NCBI GenBank assembly: GCA_900766265.1
Contig: CAAFUS010000008.1
Location: 8,976 to 72,975 of the forward strand
Reading direction: 5' to 3'
DNA: 64,000 nucleotides
From: Pseudomonadaceae bacterium
GTDB taxonomy: Bacteria; Pseudomonadota; Gammaproteobacteria; Pseudomonadales; Pseudomonadaceae
Shown: in pieces, positions 49,789-61,389 of the stretch
How the letters are laid out: the number at the start of each line of letters is the position of its first letter
How positions within the stretch are numbered: position 1 is the stretch's first letter
Notes under the pieces: model-generated
Told to the model about the DNA's origin: nothing
Seen by the model: only the letters and a program-made list of their open reading frames with translations
The model's database searches: none
Made by a program: the position numbers and the translations under genes

Positions 49789-52410
49789 ATGTCCGTACGC
49801 CTCAGTCTTGGTGCCATCGATACGTCTGCGTCCATGCCGCTACAGAGTGCAGGCGTGCCCCGACTGCCACCCTTGCACCTGCCTCGCCCTCGTCTGACCT
49901 CGTCGTTGCTGACGGCCGACTGCCGTCTGCGTCTGATCTGTGCTCCGGCAGGCTTCGGCAAGAGCGTGCTGATGAGCGAGTGCGCACGCCAAGCACCGTC
50001 GGACATGCAGGTCATCTGGCTGGACCTTGGCGGCCGGTCCTTTACTCCTAATGATCTCTACGCACGTCTGAGCCACGCGCTTGGGTACGGCGGCGAGCCC
50101 CAGGGCTCGGTGCAGGATGATCTGATCGCTCTGCTCGGCCGATCACATCGGCCTTTGTGGATCATGCTCGACGACTACCCGCGGCAGATCAGCCCCGAAC
50201 TCGACCGATGTCTCGACGTCCTCATCGAGCAAGGCCCGCGCTCGCTCTCGTGGTGGGTCAGCAGTCGGCGGCAACCGGCCTGGAAGTTGCCTCGTCTGCT
50301 GTTGCAGGGCGATCTCCTCGAGGTGGAGGCCGAGGCGCTGGCGCTGTCCGCGGACGAGCTCAGGCGTCTGCTCGAGGCGCAAGGACAACGGTTGGCGAGC
50401 GACACCTTCGACGAGCTGATGCGCGCCACCGAAGGCTGGCTCGCGGGCGTGTGCCTGCTGTTGTTGAACGCTGACGAGCAGGCCGTACGCGAGCGCCTCG
50501 GAGCCGGTACGCCCCTGTTGCGAGACTATGTCCATCGCGAGGTGCTCGACGGGCAGGGCGACGACGTGCGCCGAGCGCTTTTCGCGCTGGCCCGCATGCC
50601 GCGTTTCTCGGCCGAATTGTGCGACCACGTGCTCGAAGGCGGCGGCAGCGATCTGTTGCAGGTTCTCAAGACCTACCAGCTGTTCATCCATCAGGTTGAC
50701 AGCTGCGGCCAGTGGTATCGGCTCTGGCGCCCGCTGGCGCTGATCCTTCAGCGTCTGCCCGAGGCGGTGCTGCCCACCCAGGTGCACCTGCGTGCCTGCC
50801 AGTGGTTCGCCAGCCGCGGCGAGATGCGCGAGGCCGTCGAGCACGCCCTGTGGGCAGGCCAGCCGGAAGTGGCTGCCAACTACCTGCAGCGCTTCGGTCA
50901 GGAGCAGTTGCTGATCGGGGAAAACGTGTCGCATTTTCTCAAATGGCGCAGCGAGCTGCCCCATGCGCTGTTCGCCAGCACCACCCGCCTGATCGTCCTC
51001 CATGGCTGGGCGCTGGTCATCTGCGCGCGGCTGGACGAAGCCGAGGAATGTCTGGCGGATCTGGCGAAGTTCTTTCCGCAGCCAGATGCGCGACGGCAGA
51101 CCCAGCTGCTGGCTCAGTGGCAAGCGCTGCGGGGTTTCGTGGCTCGTCTGAGGGGTGAGCCGGGTGCCCGCGAACATTGCCTGCAAGCCCTCGAAGTGCT
51201 GGCCGACAACGCCTGGGCCCAGCGCGTGCTGTGTTTTCAGGCCTTGACGCAGCAGTCCATGGCCGAGGGGCAGTTCGATCTGGCACAGCATTACAACAGC
51301 GAAGGCATGAAGCTGGCCCGGCTCAAGGGCAGCGTGTTGTACGAAGTCATGCTGAGTACCGACCGTATCCAGCTGCTGGAAATGACCGGCGAGCTGGATC
51401 GCGCGGTCGGTGTGCTGGACGAAGCCTTGCTGGCCCTGCGCGACACTGTGCGCCACAGCCCGATTCTCGGGCGGTTGCAGTTGTTGCAGGGGCACCTGCT
51501 GTCCTATCAGGGGCTCGACGAGGGCGCACGTGTCGCCTATCAGAAGGGCCGGGTGGAAACCGAAACCTGCGGCGATTCCTATGCCTTCTATGGCTATCTG
51601 GGCCTGGCCGAGCTGGCCGCGCGCAACCAGGACTTCACCGCGGCCTATCATTGGCTGCGCGAGGCCGAACGCCTGATGCAGTGGCGGCACGTGCCCGAAG
51701 CGCGGTTCCGGGGCCTGCTGCTGTTACTGACGGGCGTCGCCTGGCTGCACCAGGGCGAGCTAAAGAAGGCACGCGGTGCGCTGGTGCAGGTCGAGGCGCT
51801 GTATCGGGACGGCGACTACCTCCCCCCTTCGGGATTCTACGAGCTAAGGCCCCGCCTGCAGCGCTATCTGGCGGTCCTCGATCTGCTTGAGGGGCGGGCG
51901 GCGGCGGCTATCGTGCGCCTGCGCGAACTGATCGAACAGTTGGTCCAGTCCCAGCAGCTGGGGCTGGCTTGCGAATGCCGTTTCACGCTGGCCGAGGCCT
52001 GCGCGGCGGCAGGTCGGCCAGCCGAGGCGGAGGTCGAGCTGGGCAGGGCGCTGGCCGAGGCGGCGCGGCAGAGGCTTGTCAAGCCGCTCTACGAGTTTCA
52101 GCTCCGCCAGCCACAGTGGCTCGCGCGGGTATTGCCCGCTAGCCGCGGTGAGAGCCTGCGGGAGCGTTTGCTACAGTACGAGCGGGAGGTCGAGGACGCG
52201 GCCGTCCCGGCCGACGAGGCCGTGCTCAGCAACCGGGAGCTGACGGTGCTCAAGCTGATCGCACAGGGCTGTTCGAACCTAGAAATCGCCGAGCAGCTAT
52301 TCATCTCTCTGCATACCGTCAAGACCCATGCGCGGCGGATCAATACCAAGCTGGGGGTCGCCCGACGCACCCAGGCCGTCGCCAAGGCCAAGGCGCTGGC
52401 CCTGCTCTGA
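49789..52410 (+). CDS. MalT-like LuxR-family transcriptional regulator
   Basis: 873 residues of the LAL/MalT type. Layout: a STAND-type P-loop ATPase domain with APAGFGKS near residues 52-59, a winged-helix region, a long superhelical TPR-like middle (about 350-790) and a C-terminal LuxR helix-turn-helix (ELTVLKLIAQGCSNLEIAEQLF, then TVKTHARRINTKLGV). The ATG at 49789 has AGAAAGG about 7 nt upstream; a TTG 21 codons earlier lacks a site. Such regulators oligomerise with ATP and an inducer, then activate transcription. The adjacent DUF1302-DUF1329 operon is the probable target. Confidence 0.92.
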   Translation: MSVRLSLGAIDTSASMPLQSAGVPRLPPLHLPRPRLTSSLLTADCRLRLICAPAGFGKSVLMSECARQAPSDMQVIWLDLGGRSFTPNDLYARLSHALGYGGEPQGSVQDDLIALLGRSHRPLWIMLDDYPRQISPELDRCLDVLIEQGPRSLSWWVSSRRQPAWKLPRLLLQGDLLEVEAEALALSADELRRLLEAQGQRLASDTFDELMRATEGWLAGVCLLLLNADEQAVRERLGAGTPLLRDYVHREVLDGQGDDVRRALFALARMPRFSAELCDHVLEGGGSDLLQVLKTYQLFIHQVDSCGQWYRLWRPLALILQRLPEAVLPTQVHLRACQWFASRGEMREAVEHALWAGQPEVAANYLQRFGQEQLLIGENVSHFLKWRSELPHALFASTTRLIVLHGWALVICARLDEAEECLADLAKFFPQPDARRQTQLLAQWQALRGFVARLRGEPGAREHCLQALEVLADNAWAQRVLCFQALTQQSMAEGQFDLAQHYNSEGMKLARLKGSVLYEVMLSTDRIQLLEMTGELDRAVGVLDEALLALRDTVRHSPILGRLQLLQGHLLSYQGLDEGARVAYQKGRVETETCGDSYAFYGYLGLAELAARNQDFTAAYHWLREAERLMQWRHVPEARFRGLLLLLTGVAWLHQGELKKARGALVQVEALYRDGDYLPPSGFYELRPRLQRYLAVLDLLEGRAAAAIVRLRELIEQLVQSQQLGLACECRFTLAEACAAAGRPAEAEVELGRALAEAARQRLVKPLYEFQLRQPQWLARVLPASRGESLRERLLQYEREVEDAAVPADEAVLSNRELTVLKLIAQGCSNLEIAEQLFISLHTVKTHARRINTKLGVARRTQAVAKAKALALL

Positions 52411-52424
52411 ACCACGGCGATTCG

Positions 52425-53228
52425 CTAGTGGAAGGCGGGCGCCCACTGGAGCGTCCGCAGACGCTGCGTCAGTGCGAGGTATTGCGTTGGGTCTTCGCTG
52501 AGCAGCAGGGCTCGTTCGAGATCGAAACGTTCCCCGTGAGGACAGTCCAGCAGGCGATAGAGGTCGGCGCGCGCCAGGTGGTCGTTGAGCGTCGGCGAAC
52601 CAAGCTCGATCACTCTTTCGGCGTCACGCAACGCTGCCAGTGGATCCGCCGCCTGCTGATGCAGTTGGCGCAGGTTACGTGACAGGCGCTGCGCCAGGTA
52701 ACGGGCGTCGCTTGGGCACAGGTGCTGTGCCTGCAACGTCAGGCGCCCTTTGAAGTAATGGTCGAGAAGCGCCTGGCAGTCGCGCGGATACAGACGCCGC
52801 CCCGTGCAGGGATCGAGTAGATGATCGCCCCCCGGCACCCTGACAAGTATGTGCCCAGGGAAACTGACCGCTGCCAGCGGGATGTCCAGGCGCCGCGCCA
52901 GCTCCAGGGCAATGATCGCGATCGACAAGGGTTGGCCCCGACGTCGCCCCACGACACGATCCACCCGCGCCGCCTCGGGCCGCAACGGTCGGTCGTCGTC
53001 CTGTCGAAAGCCCAGGGCGCAGAGCTGGCGCAGCAGCGGTTGGGCAAGCTCGCGGGGCGGCAGGATGGGGAGCGCCGCACCGAGCTGCAGGCAAAGTTCG
53101 GATAGCAGGCTTTGCGTGGCGTCGATGTCCAGCGAGGGCTCGTGCTCGACGCAAATCCAGAGGGCGGCACCGAACAGATCCGGCGGGCTTCGATCCAGGC
53201 ATTTCAGGCAAGCGTGGCGAGGGTCCAT
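52425..53228 (-). CDS. SirB1-family protein (transglutaminase-like plus TPR)
   Basis: 267 residues. The N-terminal two thirds match the SirB1 transglutaminase-like fold, with GRRRGQPLSIAIIALELARRLDIPL, AVSFPGHILVRVPGGDHLLDPCTGRRL (listed as two pieces) and a His/Asp pair but no obvious catalytic Cys at the usual place. The C-terminal third is a short TPR-like tail. The ATG at 53228 is the likeliest start; the frame continues 32 codons upstream through poor sequence. It is convergent with the LuxR gene, 14 bp between stops. Biochemical role not established. Confidence 0.8.
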   Translation of the reverse strand: MDPRHACLKCLDRSPPDLFGAALWICVEHEPSLDIDATQSLLSELCLQLGAALPILPPRELAQPLLRQLCALGFRQDDDRPLRPEAARVDRVVGRRRGQPLSIAIIALELARRLDIPLAAVSFPGHILVRVPGGDHLLDPCTGRRLYPRDCQALLDHYFKGRLTLQAQHLCPSDARYLAQRLSRNLRQLHQQAADPLAALRDAERVIELGSPTLNDHLARADLYRLLDCPHGERFDLERALLLSEDPTQYLALTQRLRTLQWAPAFH

Positions 53229-53412
53229 GAGTGCTTTACAGGAAATCTCATCAGCAAAGCTCGCCGAAGCGGTTTCGTCCAGCGTCCGGCCTTCCTTAGC
53301 GCGGACGTGGCGATACCCGTACACGTTACGGGAACGGTACAGGGGAGAGGTTCTTGTTCTTATCGTAGCGAATGAATCACGCGAGGCAGCCTGCAGGCAT
53401 CAGGCTGTTGGA

Positions 53413-53688
53413 TCAGGCCGTGGCGGATGCCATCTGGAAGCCACTGGATGCCGCGACCATGGACGACGAGTCGCCGCGCTCGATTGCCAGGCTCATGCTC
53501 AGGCTGGTGATCAGGCGCTGCAGTTTCTCCTGATCTTGCCACTGCTCTGCGGTCATGAAGCGTTTCACTGCAACGCCATTGTCATCCGACAGTGTCAGCA
53601 GAATGCTGCCGTCGGGCTTCTCGATACTGAAATTAACTCGGTACTTGGGCTGGAACACGTCACTGATCAGTTTGAAAGGACTGTTCAT
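53413..53688 (-). CDS. DUF3509 domain protein
   Basis: 91 residues with the DUF3509 pattern found in pseudomonads: FKLISDVFQPKYRVNFSIEKPDGSILLTLSD followed by KRFMTAEQW and a helical LITSLSMSLAIERGD tail (pieces at about residues 5-35 and 42-72). Small soluble protein of unknown function. It lies 105 bp downstream of yebG on the same strand and could be carried on an SOS-induced transcript by read-through. Confidence 0.75.
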   Translation of the reverse strand: MNSPFKLISDVFQPKYRVNFSIEKPDGSILLTLSDDNGVAVKRFMTAEQWQDQEKLQRLITSLSMSLAIERGDSSSMVAASSGFQMASATA

Positions 53689-53793
53689 GCTGATTTACCT
53701 GTAATGGTGGCTGCCAGCAGTGGACCCAAATACCGAGTAACAGTTTCCTGGCGGCCGAGGCTATTCGTCCGACAGCCTATCCCCCGCGGCGGG

Positions 53794-54057
53794 TCAGTCG
53801 GCGCTGTCGTTCGCAGGCAATTCTGCGAGCGCCTCGGGGCTGCTCTTGAACGCCTTGGCGAAGAGTTCACGATGCTTGGCCATATAAATGCCCACTTCTT
53901 CGGTCTGCTGCTCGGTCAGGGATGGCACCGCCTTGTGCAACACCGTGGCGAGGGCCTCGGCCAGTTCCAGCATCTTGTCGTAACGGTCGGCTTCGGCTTT
54001 ATCCATGAATAAACGCTCCACATCCCGGCTGCTGCGGTACACCACTTCGACGGCCAT
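53794..54057 (-). CDS. yebG: YebG-family SOS-regulated protein
   Basis: 87 residues aligning with E. coli YebG: MAVEVVYRSSRDVERLFMDK, EADRYDKMLELAEAL and IYMAKHRELFAKAFK. YebG is a small DNA-damage-induced protein without a defined biochemical role. The ATG at 54057 follows GGAGGTG by 6 nt; six further upstream codons are not conserved. A near-perfect LexA box lies about 47 bp upstream, supporting SOS control here as well. Confidence 0.88.
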   Translation of the reverse strand: MAVEVVYRSSRDVERLFMDKAEADRYDKMLELAEALATVLHKAVPSLTEQQTEEVGIYMAKHRELFAKAFKSSPEALAELPANDSAD

Positions 54058-54103
54058 TTGCCACCTCCGCTCCATAGGTCAAGTGATTCGCTATTTGCGA
54101 TAG

Positions 54104-54119
54104 CTGTTTATTTATACAG
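54104..54119 (-). promoter_or_regulatory. LexA-binding site (SOS box) upstream of yebG
   Basis: On the minus strand the sequence TACTGTATAAATAAACAGCT contains CTGT-N8-ACAG with an AT-rich centre, an excellent match to the gamma-proteobacterial SOS box. It sits about 47-62 bp before the yebG start, right for overlap with the promoter. Confidence 0.9.
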
Positions 54120-54148
54120 TAATTGGACCGGAAAGACGAGCGCTCCGT

Positions 54149-54979
54149 TTACAGCCGCTCGTTCAGCCCGAAGCGTTTTTTCAGCAAGGCGTCTGTCAAG
54201 AGTGCTGGCATCCAACGTGCCAGTAGCGGCAACGCACGGCTGCCGTTGCCGATGCGCAGCAGACGGGGCGGCCTTTGTCGCGAGATTGCGGCAATCACCG
54301 CATCGGCCAGCTCACTCGCGGGTGTCGGGTTGTCCTGGGAGGCCCGCGCCCGGGCGTGGATGCCTTGTCTGAGCGGCCACCAGGGAGAGGCCTCGGTCAC
54401 CAGCCGATCAACCTCTTCGCTGGCGTGTTCGCCGAAACGCGACGCGATGGCCCCGGGCTGGACTTCCATGACATCAATGCCGAACGGTGCCAGCTCGAGA
54501 CGCAAGGCTTCGCTGATGGCATGTATCGCCGCCTTCGAGGCGCAGTAGGCGCCGGCATAGGGCGTGACGAGCACACCCGAGACACTGCCGATGTTGATTA
54601 CCAGGCCGCTCGTGGCGCGCAATAGGCCGAAGCACGCACGGGTCAACTCGACGGGCGCGAGGACGTTGGTTTCGAACTGCCTGCGCAACGCCTCGGCGCC
54701 ACCATCGAGCAACGGGCCCATGGCGCCGTAGCCAGCGTTGTTGATCAGCACGTCGAGACGGCCTTCCCGCGCGCTCAGCGCCGCCGCGAGCGAGGCGATC
54801 ATGTCGGCGTCGTTCACATCGAGTTGCCAGGAGACGAACCCCGCCGCGTCGAGTGCTGCGAGGTCCGCCGCCTTGCGGGCGGTGGCCCATACGCGGTAAC
54901 CCGCCGTGCGGAAGGCTTCGGCAAGCGCCAGGCCGATGCCGCTGGAGCATCCGGTGATGAGTGCGACGGGTGTCGGCAT
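54149..54979 (-). CDS. short-chain dehydrogenase/reductase
   Basis: 276 residues of the classical SDR fold: ALITGCSSGIGLALAEAF (cofactor motif, residues 6-23), LINNAGYG, INIGSVSGVLVTPYAGAYCASKAAIHA with catalytic Ser, Tyr and Lys (residues ~135-160). The C-terminal ~50 residues resemble the 17-beta-hydroxysteroid/retinol-dehydrogenase-like SDRs, with a final basic segment. The ATG at 54979 has AGGAGG 7 nt upstream, which settles the start. It is not close to the two SDRs at 18-19.7 kb. Substrate unknown. Confidence 0.9.
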   Translation of the reverse strand: MPTPVALITGCSSGIGLALAEAFRTAGYRVWATARKAADLAALDAAGFVSWQLDVNDADMIASLAAALSAREGRLDVLINNAGYGAMGPLLDGGAEALRRQFETNVLAPVELTRACFGLLRATSGLVINIGSVSGVLVTPYAGAYCASKAAIHAISEALRLELAPFGIDVMEVQPGAIASRFGEHASEEVDRLVTEASPWWPLRQGIHARARASQDNPTPASELADAVIAAISRQRPPRLLRIGNGSRALPLLARWMPALLTDALLKKRFGLNERL

Positions 54980-55049
54980 GGCAGCCTCCTGCTTATATAA
55001 GGAAGCCGCAGCATAGCGATTGCGAGGCTTGGCTGTCTTGCCGTGGATA

Positions 55050-55514
55050 TCAGTCGGCGAAAGTGCCCTGCAGGCGCTCGGCGCGAAACTCAAGGGAGCT
55101 GGCGCGGTATCCGGGGCGCAGGGGAGGGGGCGGCAGACAGCTCTGCCAGCTCTGGCCTGGCTGCAGGTCGCCCGGCCCTCGGTAGCGCGGTGACTCGAAG
55201 GCCGACGTCACCAGGTCCAGCTGGCTGCCGGGGGTGAACGCGGCAATGTCCCAGCGCAGGCTCTGCAAGGGCTTTTCACTGAGGTTGCGCAGCTCGACCT
55301 GCAGCGGACGGTCGGGCGGGCAATGGCTCGGCGAGTGGCTCAACCGCATTTCCAGGCGTGCCAGCAGCTGGTTCTCGCGATGTTCCTGCCAAAGCACCCA
55401 GGCGGCGACCAGACCGAGTCCGACCAGGGCGCCGAGCGAAATCGGCAGCGCTCGCAGCGGATAGCGGATGAGCAATACGAACCAGGTCACGACGAGCAGG
55501 GCGCCGATCAGCAT
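55050..55514 (-). CDS. small inner-membrane protein, hypothetical
   Basis: 154 residues: two N-terminal membrane segments (about 2-20 and 24-42), then a ~110-residue soluble domain with a CPPDRPLQVELRNLSEKPL stretch that looks like an immunoglobulin-like beta sandwich. The family is not recognised with certainty; related genes occur in pseudomonads, sometimes labelled multidrug transporter without clear support. It lies alone between the SDR and dciA genes, all on the minus strand. Confidence 0.7.
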   Translation of the reverse strand: MLIGALLVVTWFVLLIRYPLRALPISLGALVGLGLVAAWVLWQEHRENQLLARLEMRLSHSPSHCPPDRPLQVELRNLSEKPLQSLRWDIAAFTPGSQLDLVTSAFESPRYRGPGDLQPGQSWQSCLPPPPLRPGYRASSLEFRAERLQGTFAD

Positions 55515-55624
55515 CTATAGCCTCCTAGCAAATGAGCGGTACGTCGGCAGAGCGAATGGGCACATCCTAACGCGAGCTGGGCATGCGGCAACGAGCTGAC
55601 GGGGAACAGGTGTCTCTGCGCGTT

Positions 55625-56083
55625 TCACCGCTCCGGTGCCTGCGTGTGGCTGGCCAGTCGTTCGAGCGCGGCGCGTAAACGCGGGTCGGAAATGCCCTCG
55701 GCAGTTGCCTTGATATTCTCCGATGCGCAGGCGGATATAGTCGTTATGCGACCAGCTGCACGCCTTTGGACGTCGGGCGGTTGCACCTTGAAATGTATTT
55801 TCGTTAAGGTCCGGAACTCTTCGAATGCCTGCAGTTGGCGCAATAGCCGACGTTGTTGATAGCGCAGCCGGGTAGCCCAGTGGCCATCGGTAACGATCAG
55901 CAGCAGGGCACCCTGTTGCCAGGTTGCCACCCGGCAATGTTCCCGCGCAGCGGGTTGTAGCTGGCTTTCCAGCAACTGTTGCAGCTTGGCGAGCCGTTGA
56001 GCTTCGCCGAACAGGGCCCGCAGTGGCTTCGCTTCGCGCAGCAGCGCAGCGGAAGCACGGGCTGGCAATGGACGAAAAGACAT
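55625..56083 (-). CDS. dciA: DciA-family (DUF721) replicative helicase loader
   Basis: 152 residues with the KH-like DUF721/DciA domain (VATWQQGALLLIVTDGHWATRLRYQQRRLLRQL near residues 55-90) and a disordered C-terminal tail. DciA is the ancestral helicase operator that helps load DnaB in bacteria lacking DnaC or DnaI. The ATG at 56083 is preferred; ten codons upstream in frame are poorly conserved. It is divergent from the M23 peptidase gene and next to secA, the usual pseudomonad order. Confidence 0.85.
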   Translation of the reverse strand: MSFRPLPARASAALLREAKPLRALFGEAQRLAKLQQLLESQLQPAAREHCRVATWQQGALLLIVTDGHWATRLRYQQRRLLRQLQAFEEFRTLTKIHFKVQPPDVQRRAAGRITTISACASENIKATAEGISDPRLRAALERLASHTQAPER

Positions 56084-56165
56084 GGCGCAAGCCTGGGAAT
56101 GAACAGCCGGCATGGTAGCAGATCATCGCTGCCGGCCTGCGTCTTCACTGGAAGGACGACGATAC

Positions 56166-57089
56166 ATGCACATCATCATGCTGAGCCGCCGTAACGGTGC
56201 GACGCGATCGCTCCACCTGGACCTGCGCCTGCTCTGCGGTGCATTGGTCGGCGTGCTGCTTTCGGCCGCAGCCGCCGGTGCGGCGCTGGGGTCCTGGATG
56301 ACCCCCACCGTTCAGGCACCGGAACCACACGGCGCTGCGCAGTTGCTCAGCGAGCAACTGGCCAGGATCGACAGCACCCGCGAGGATGCTCAGCGTCAGC
56401 TCGACGCCTTCAGCGTACACGTCGCCGACCTCCAGGCACGCCTGACGCGCCTCGATGCACTAGGCGAGCGCCTCACCGAACTGGCCGACCTGGACGCGAG
56501 CGAGTTCGACTTCTCCCTCGACGTCGGACGGGGCGGGCTGGAAGAACCCGTGGACGGCGTCGACTATCGTCCGCCGTCCTTCATGGAGGCCCTCGACGAA
56601 CTGGCTGTGCGCCTCGACAGCCGTGAGCAGCAGCTTGAAGTACTGGAGCAGCTGCTCGCCGACCGGCGCGTCAGCGAGGCGGAGAGCCTTTCCGGTCGCC
56701 CCGTCAGGCTGGGCTACGTCTCTTCTCCTTTCGGGCGGCGCAGCGACCCGCTGACAGGGCGGCTCAGTTCCCATAACGGCATGGATTTCGCCGCCAAGGC
56801 GGGCAGCGAGGTGCTGTCCGTGGCGGCCGGTGTGGTGACGCGCTCAGAGCGCAGCGGCGCCTACGGCAATCTGGTGGAAGTGAGCCACGCCGACGGTTAC
56901 ACCACGCTCTACGCGCACAACAAGCGTAATCTGGTGCAGGTGGGGGATTTGGTGCAGCGCGGCCAGGCCATAGCACTGGTCGGCAGCACAGGGCGCTCCA
57001 CCGGGGCACACGTGCACTTCGAAGTCCGAAAGGACGGCCGCCTGGTCAATCCGGCCAGCTACATCGCCCGTGCTGGCACGGCGCAATAA
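56166..57089 (+). CDS. M23-family peptidase with coiled coil
   Basis: 307 residues: an N-terminal membrane anchor (about 20-45), a coiled coil (about 60-110) and a C-terminal LytM/M23 domain with the zinc motifs HNGMDFAAKAG (H...D, near residue 200) and GRSTGAHVHFEVRKDGR (HxH near residue 280). It is either an endopeptidase that cuts peptidoglycan cross-links or a regulator of amidases; the metal ligands look complete, so activity is likely. The start has GGAAGGA upstream. It is the first gene before secA, as in P. aeruginosa. Confidence 0.92.
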   Translation: MHIIMLSRRNGATRSLHLDLRLLCGALVGVLLSAAAAGAALGSWMTPTVQAPEPHGAAQLLSEQLARIDSTREDAQRQLDAFSVHVADLQARLTRLDALGERLTELADLDASEFDFSLDVGRGGLEEPVDGVDYRPPSFMEALDELAVRLDSREQQLEVLEQLLADRRVSEAESLSGRPVRLGYVSSPFGRRSDPLTGRLSSHNGMDFAAKAGSEVLSVAAGVVTRSERSGAYGNLVEVSHADGYTTLYAHNKRNLVQVGDLVQRGQAIALVGSTGRSTGAHVHFEVRKDGRLVNPASYIARAGTAQ

Positions 57090-57194
57090 GGTCGCTTTCC
57101 TCAAAACGGTTTCCGAGTAGAATGCCCCCTTCGCACGAAACCGTGGCGGCCCGCGGTCGTGCCCTCCATCCCCAGAGTGGAAGTTTTTGCCGAT

Positions 57195-59933
<2,739 letters not shown>

Positions 59934-59958
59934 TCCACTCAGTCCACCTGTGACCCCA

Positions 59959-59992
59959 CGCCGCGACCGGCTCTGCTGCTCGCGGCGTTTTT
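59959..59992 (+). terminator. intrinsic terminator after secA
   Basis: CGCCGCGA and TCGCGGCG form an 8-bp stem with a 13-nt loop, followed by TTTTT, 26 bp after the secA stop. Confidence 0.85.
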
Positions 59993-60058
59993 GAATCCAT
60001 CCGCGCCGAAACGGTCTGACCCGGTACCTTTCGGCTTCATTGCTTCAGGAGCGCTCCC

Positions 60059-61276
60059 ATGCCCGTCGGTCTCGGTCCTCTTCCCACGCTGCACCCGGTT
60101 CCCGGTTTCGAGCTCGGTATCGCTTCGGGGGGAATCAAGCGACCTGGCCGCAAGGACGTGGTGCTGATGCGCTGCGCCGAAGGCTCCACTGTCGCCGGTG
60201 TGTTCACCACCAACGCCTTCTGCGCTGCGCCCGTGGTGCTGGCCAAGAAGCGTGTCACCGGTGGCGTGCGCTACCTGCTGACGAACACCGGCAACGCCAA
60301 CGCCGGCACCGGCGAGCCCGGCATGGCGGCGGCGATCCGTACTTGCGCCCGCCTGGCCGAACTGACCTCGGTCGAAGAGGGCGCGATCCTGCCGTTCTCC
60401 ACTGGTGTCATCGGCGAACCGCTGCCCGTGGAAAAGATCGAAGCCGCCTTGCCGGCGGCCCTTGACGACCTGTCGCCCGACAACTGGGCGGAAGCCGCCA
60501 GCGGCATCATGACCACGGACACGCTGCCCAAAGGGGCCAGCCGCCAGTTCGAACACGATGGCGTAACGGTTACCGTGACCGGCATTTCCAAGGGCGCGGG
60601 CATGATCCGCCCGAATATGGCCACCATGCTCGGCTACATCGCGACCGACGCCAAGGTCGCCCAGGGTGTCCTGCAGGATCTGCTGCGCGATGCGGCGAAC
60701 AAGTCGTTCAACCGCATCACCATCGACGGCGACACCTCGACCAACGACTGTTGCATGCTGATCGCCACCGGTCAGGCGCAGTTGCCTGAAATCACCCAGA
60801 CCTCCGGCCCATTGTTCGCCGCGCTCAAGCAGGCGGTGCTGGAGGTGTCCATGGAACTCGCCCAGGCGATCGTCCGGGACGGTGAGGGCGCGACCAAGTT
60901 CGTCACGGTCAAGGTCAACGGTGGCGCGACCCACCAGGAGTGCTTGGACGTTGCCTACGCGGTTGCCCATTCGCCGCTGATCAAGACCGCGCTGTTCGCC
61001 TCCGATCCCAACTGGGGACGCATCCTGGCGGCGGTCGGCCGTGCCGGTGTGGCGCAGCTGGACGTCAGCAAGATCGACGTCTTCCTCGGCGACGTATGCA
61101 TCGCCAGCAAGGGCGGGCGCTCGGCCAGCTACACCGAGGAGCAGGGCGCTGCCGTGATGGCCGAGAGCGAAATCGGTATCCGTATCGAGCTCGGTCGTGG
61201 TACCTGCAGCGAGACGATCTGGACCACCGACCTGTCCCACGAGTACGTCAAGATCAACGCCGAATACCGCACCTGA
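60059..61276 (+). CDS. argJ: bifunctional ornithine acetyltransferase/N-acetylglutamate synthase
   Basis: 405 residues; transfers acetyl from N-acetylornithine to glutamate, recycling the acetyl group in arginine synthesis. The autoproteolysis site MATML places the cut between Ala188 and the nucleophile Thr189. The N-terminal GFELGIASGGIKRPGRKD and TTNAFCAAPV segments and the C-terminal DPNWGRILAAVGRAG are typical. It starts with GGAGCG about 9 nt upstream and is followed by a perfect inverted repeat. Confidence 0.95.
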   Translation: MPVGLGPLPTLHPVPGFELGIASGGIKRPGRKDVVLMRCAEGSTVAGVFTTNAFCAAPVVLAKKRVTGGVRYLLTNTGNANAGTGEPGMAAAIRTCARLAELTSVEEGAILPFSTGVIGEPLPVEKIEAALPAALDDLSPDNWAEAASGIMTTDTLPKGASRQFEHDGVTVTVTGISKGAGMIRPNMATMLGYIATDAKVAQGVLQDLLRDAANKSFNRITIDGDTSTNDCCMLIATGQAQLPEITQTSGPLFAALKQAVLEVSMELAQAIVRDGEGATKFVTVKVNGGATHQECLDVAYAVAHSPLIKTALFASDPNWGRILAAVGRAGVAQLDVSKIDVFLGDVCIASKGGRSASYTEEQGAAVMAESEIGIRIELGRGTCSETIWTTDLSHEYVKINAEYRT

Positions 61277-61292
61277 TCGCTGCGCCGCAGAT

Positions 61293-61323
61293 TCCCGTTG
61301 CTCATGGTTCATGAGCAACGGGA
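61293..61323 (+). terminator. hairpin after argJ
   Basis: A perfect 13-bp inverted repeat (61293-61305 with 61311-61323, 5-nt loop) 16 bp after the argJ stop. The T-run after it is short (ATTTG), so it may be a weak terminator or an mRNA-stabilising hairpin. Confidence 0.6.
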
Positions 61324-61389
61324 TTTGCTGTCCGGGGCGCGGCCCTCTAATGTCCGCTGACCTTCCAACCTCACGCGAGGAGCCTCGGC

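Noticed and set aside
50143..51690. 515-codon open frame opposite the LuxR regulator gene
   Set aside because: Low-quality composition and no domain; the plus-strand frame has an intact P-loop and helix-turn-helix.
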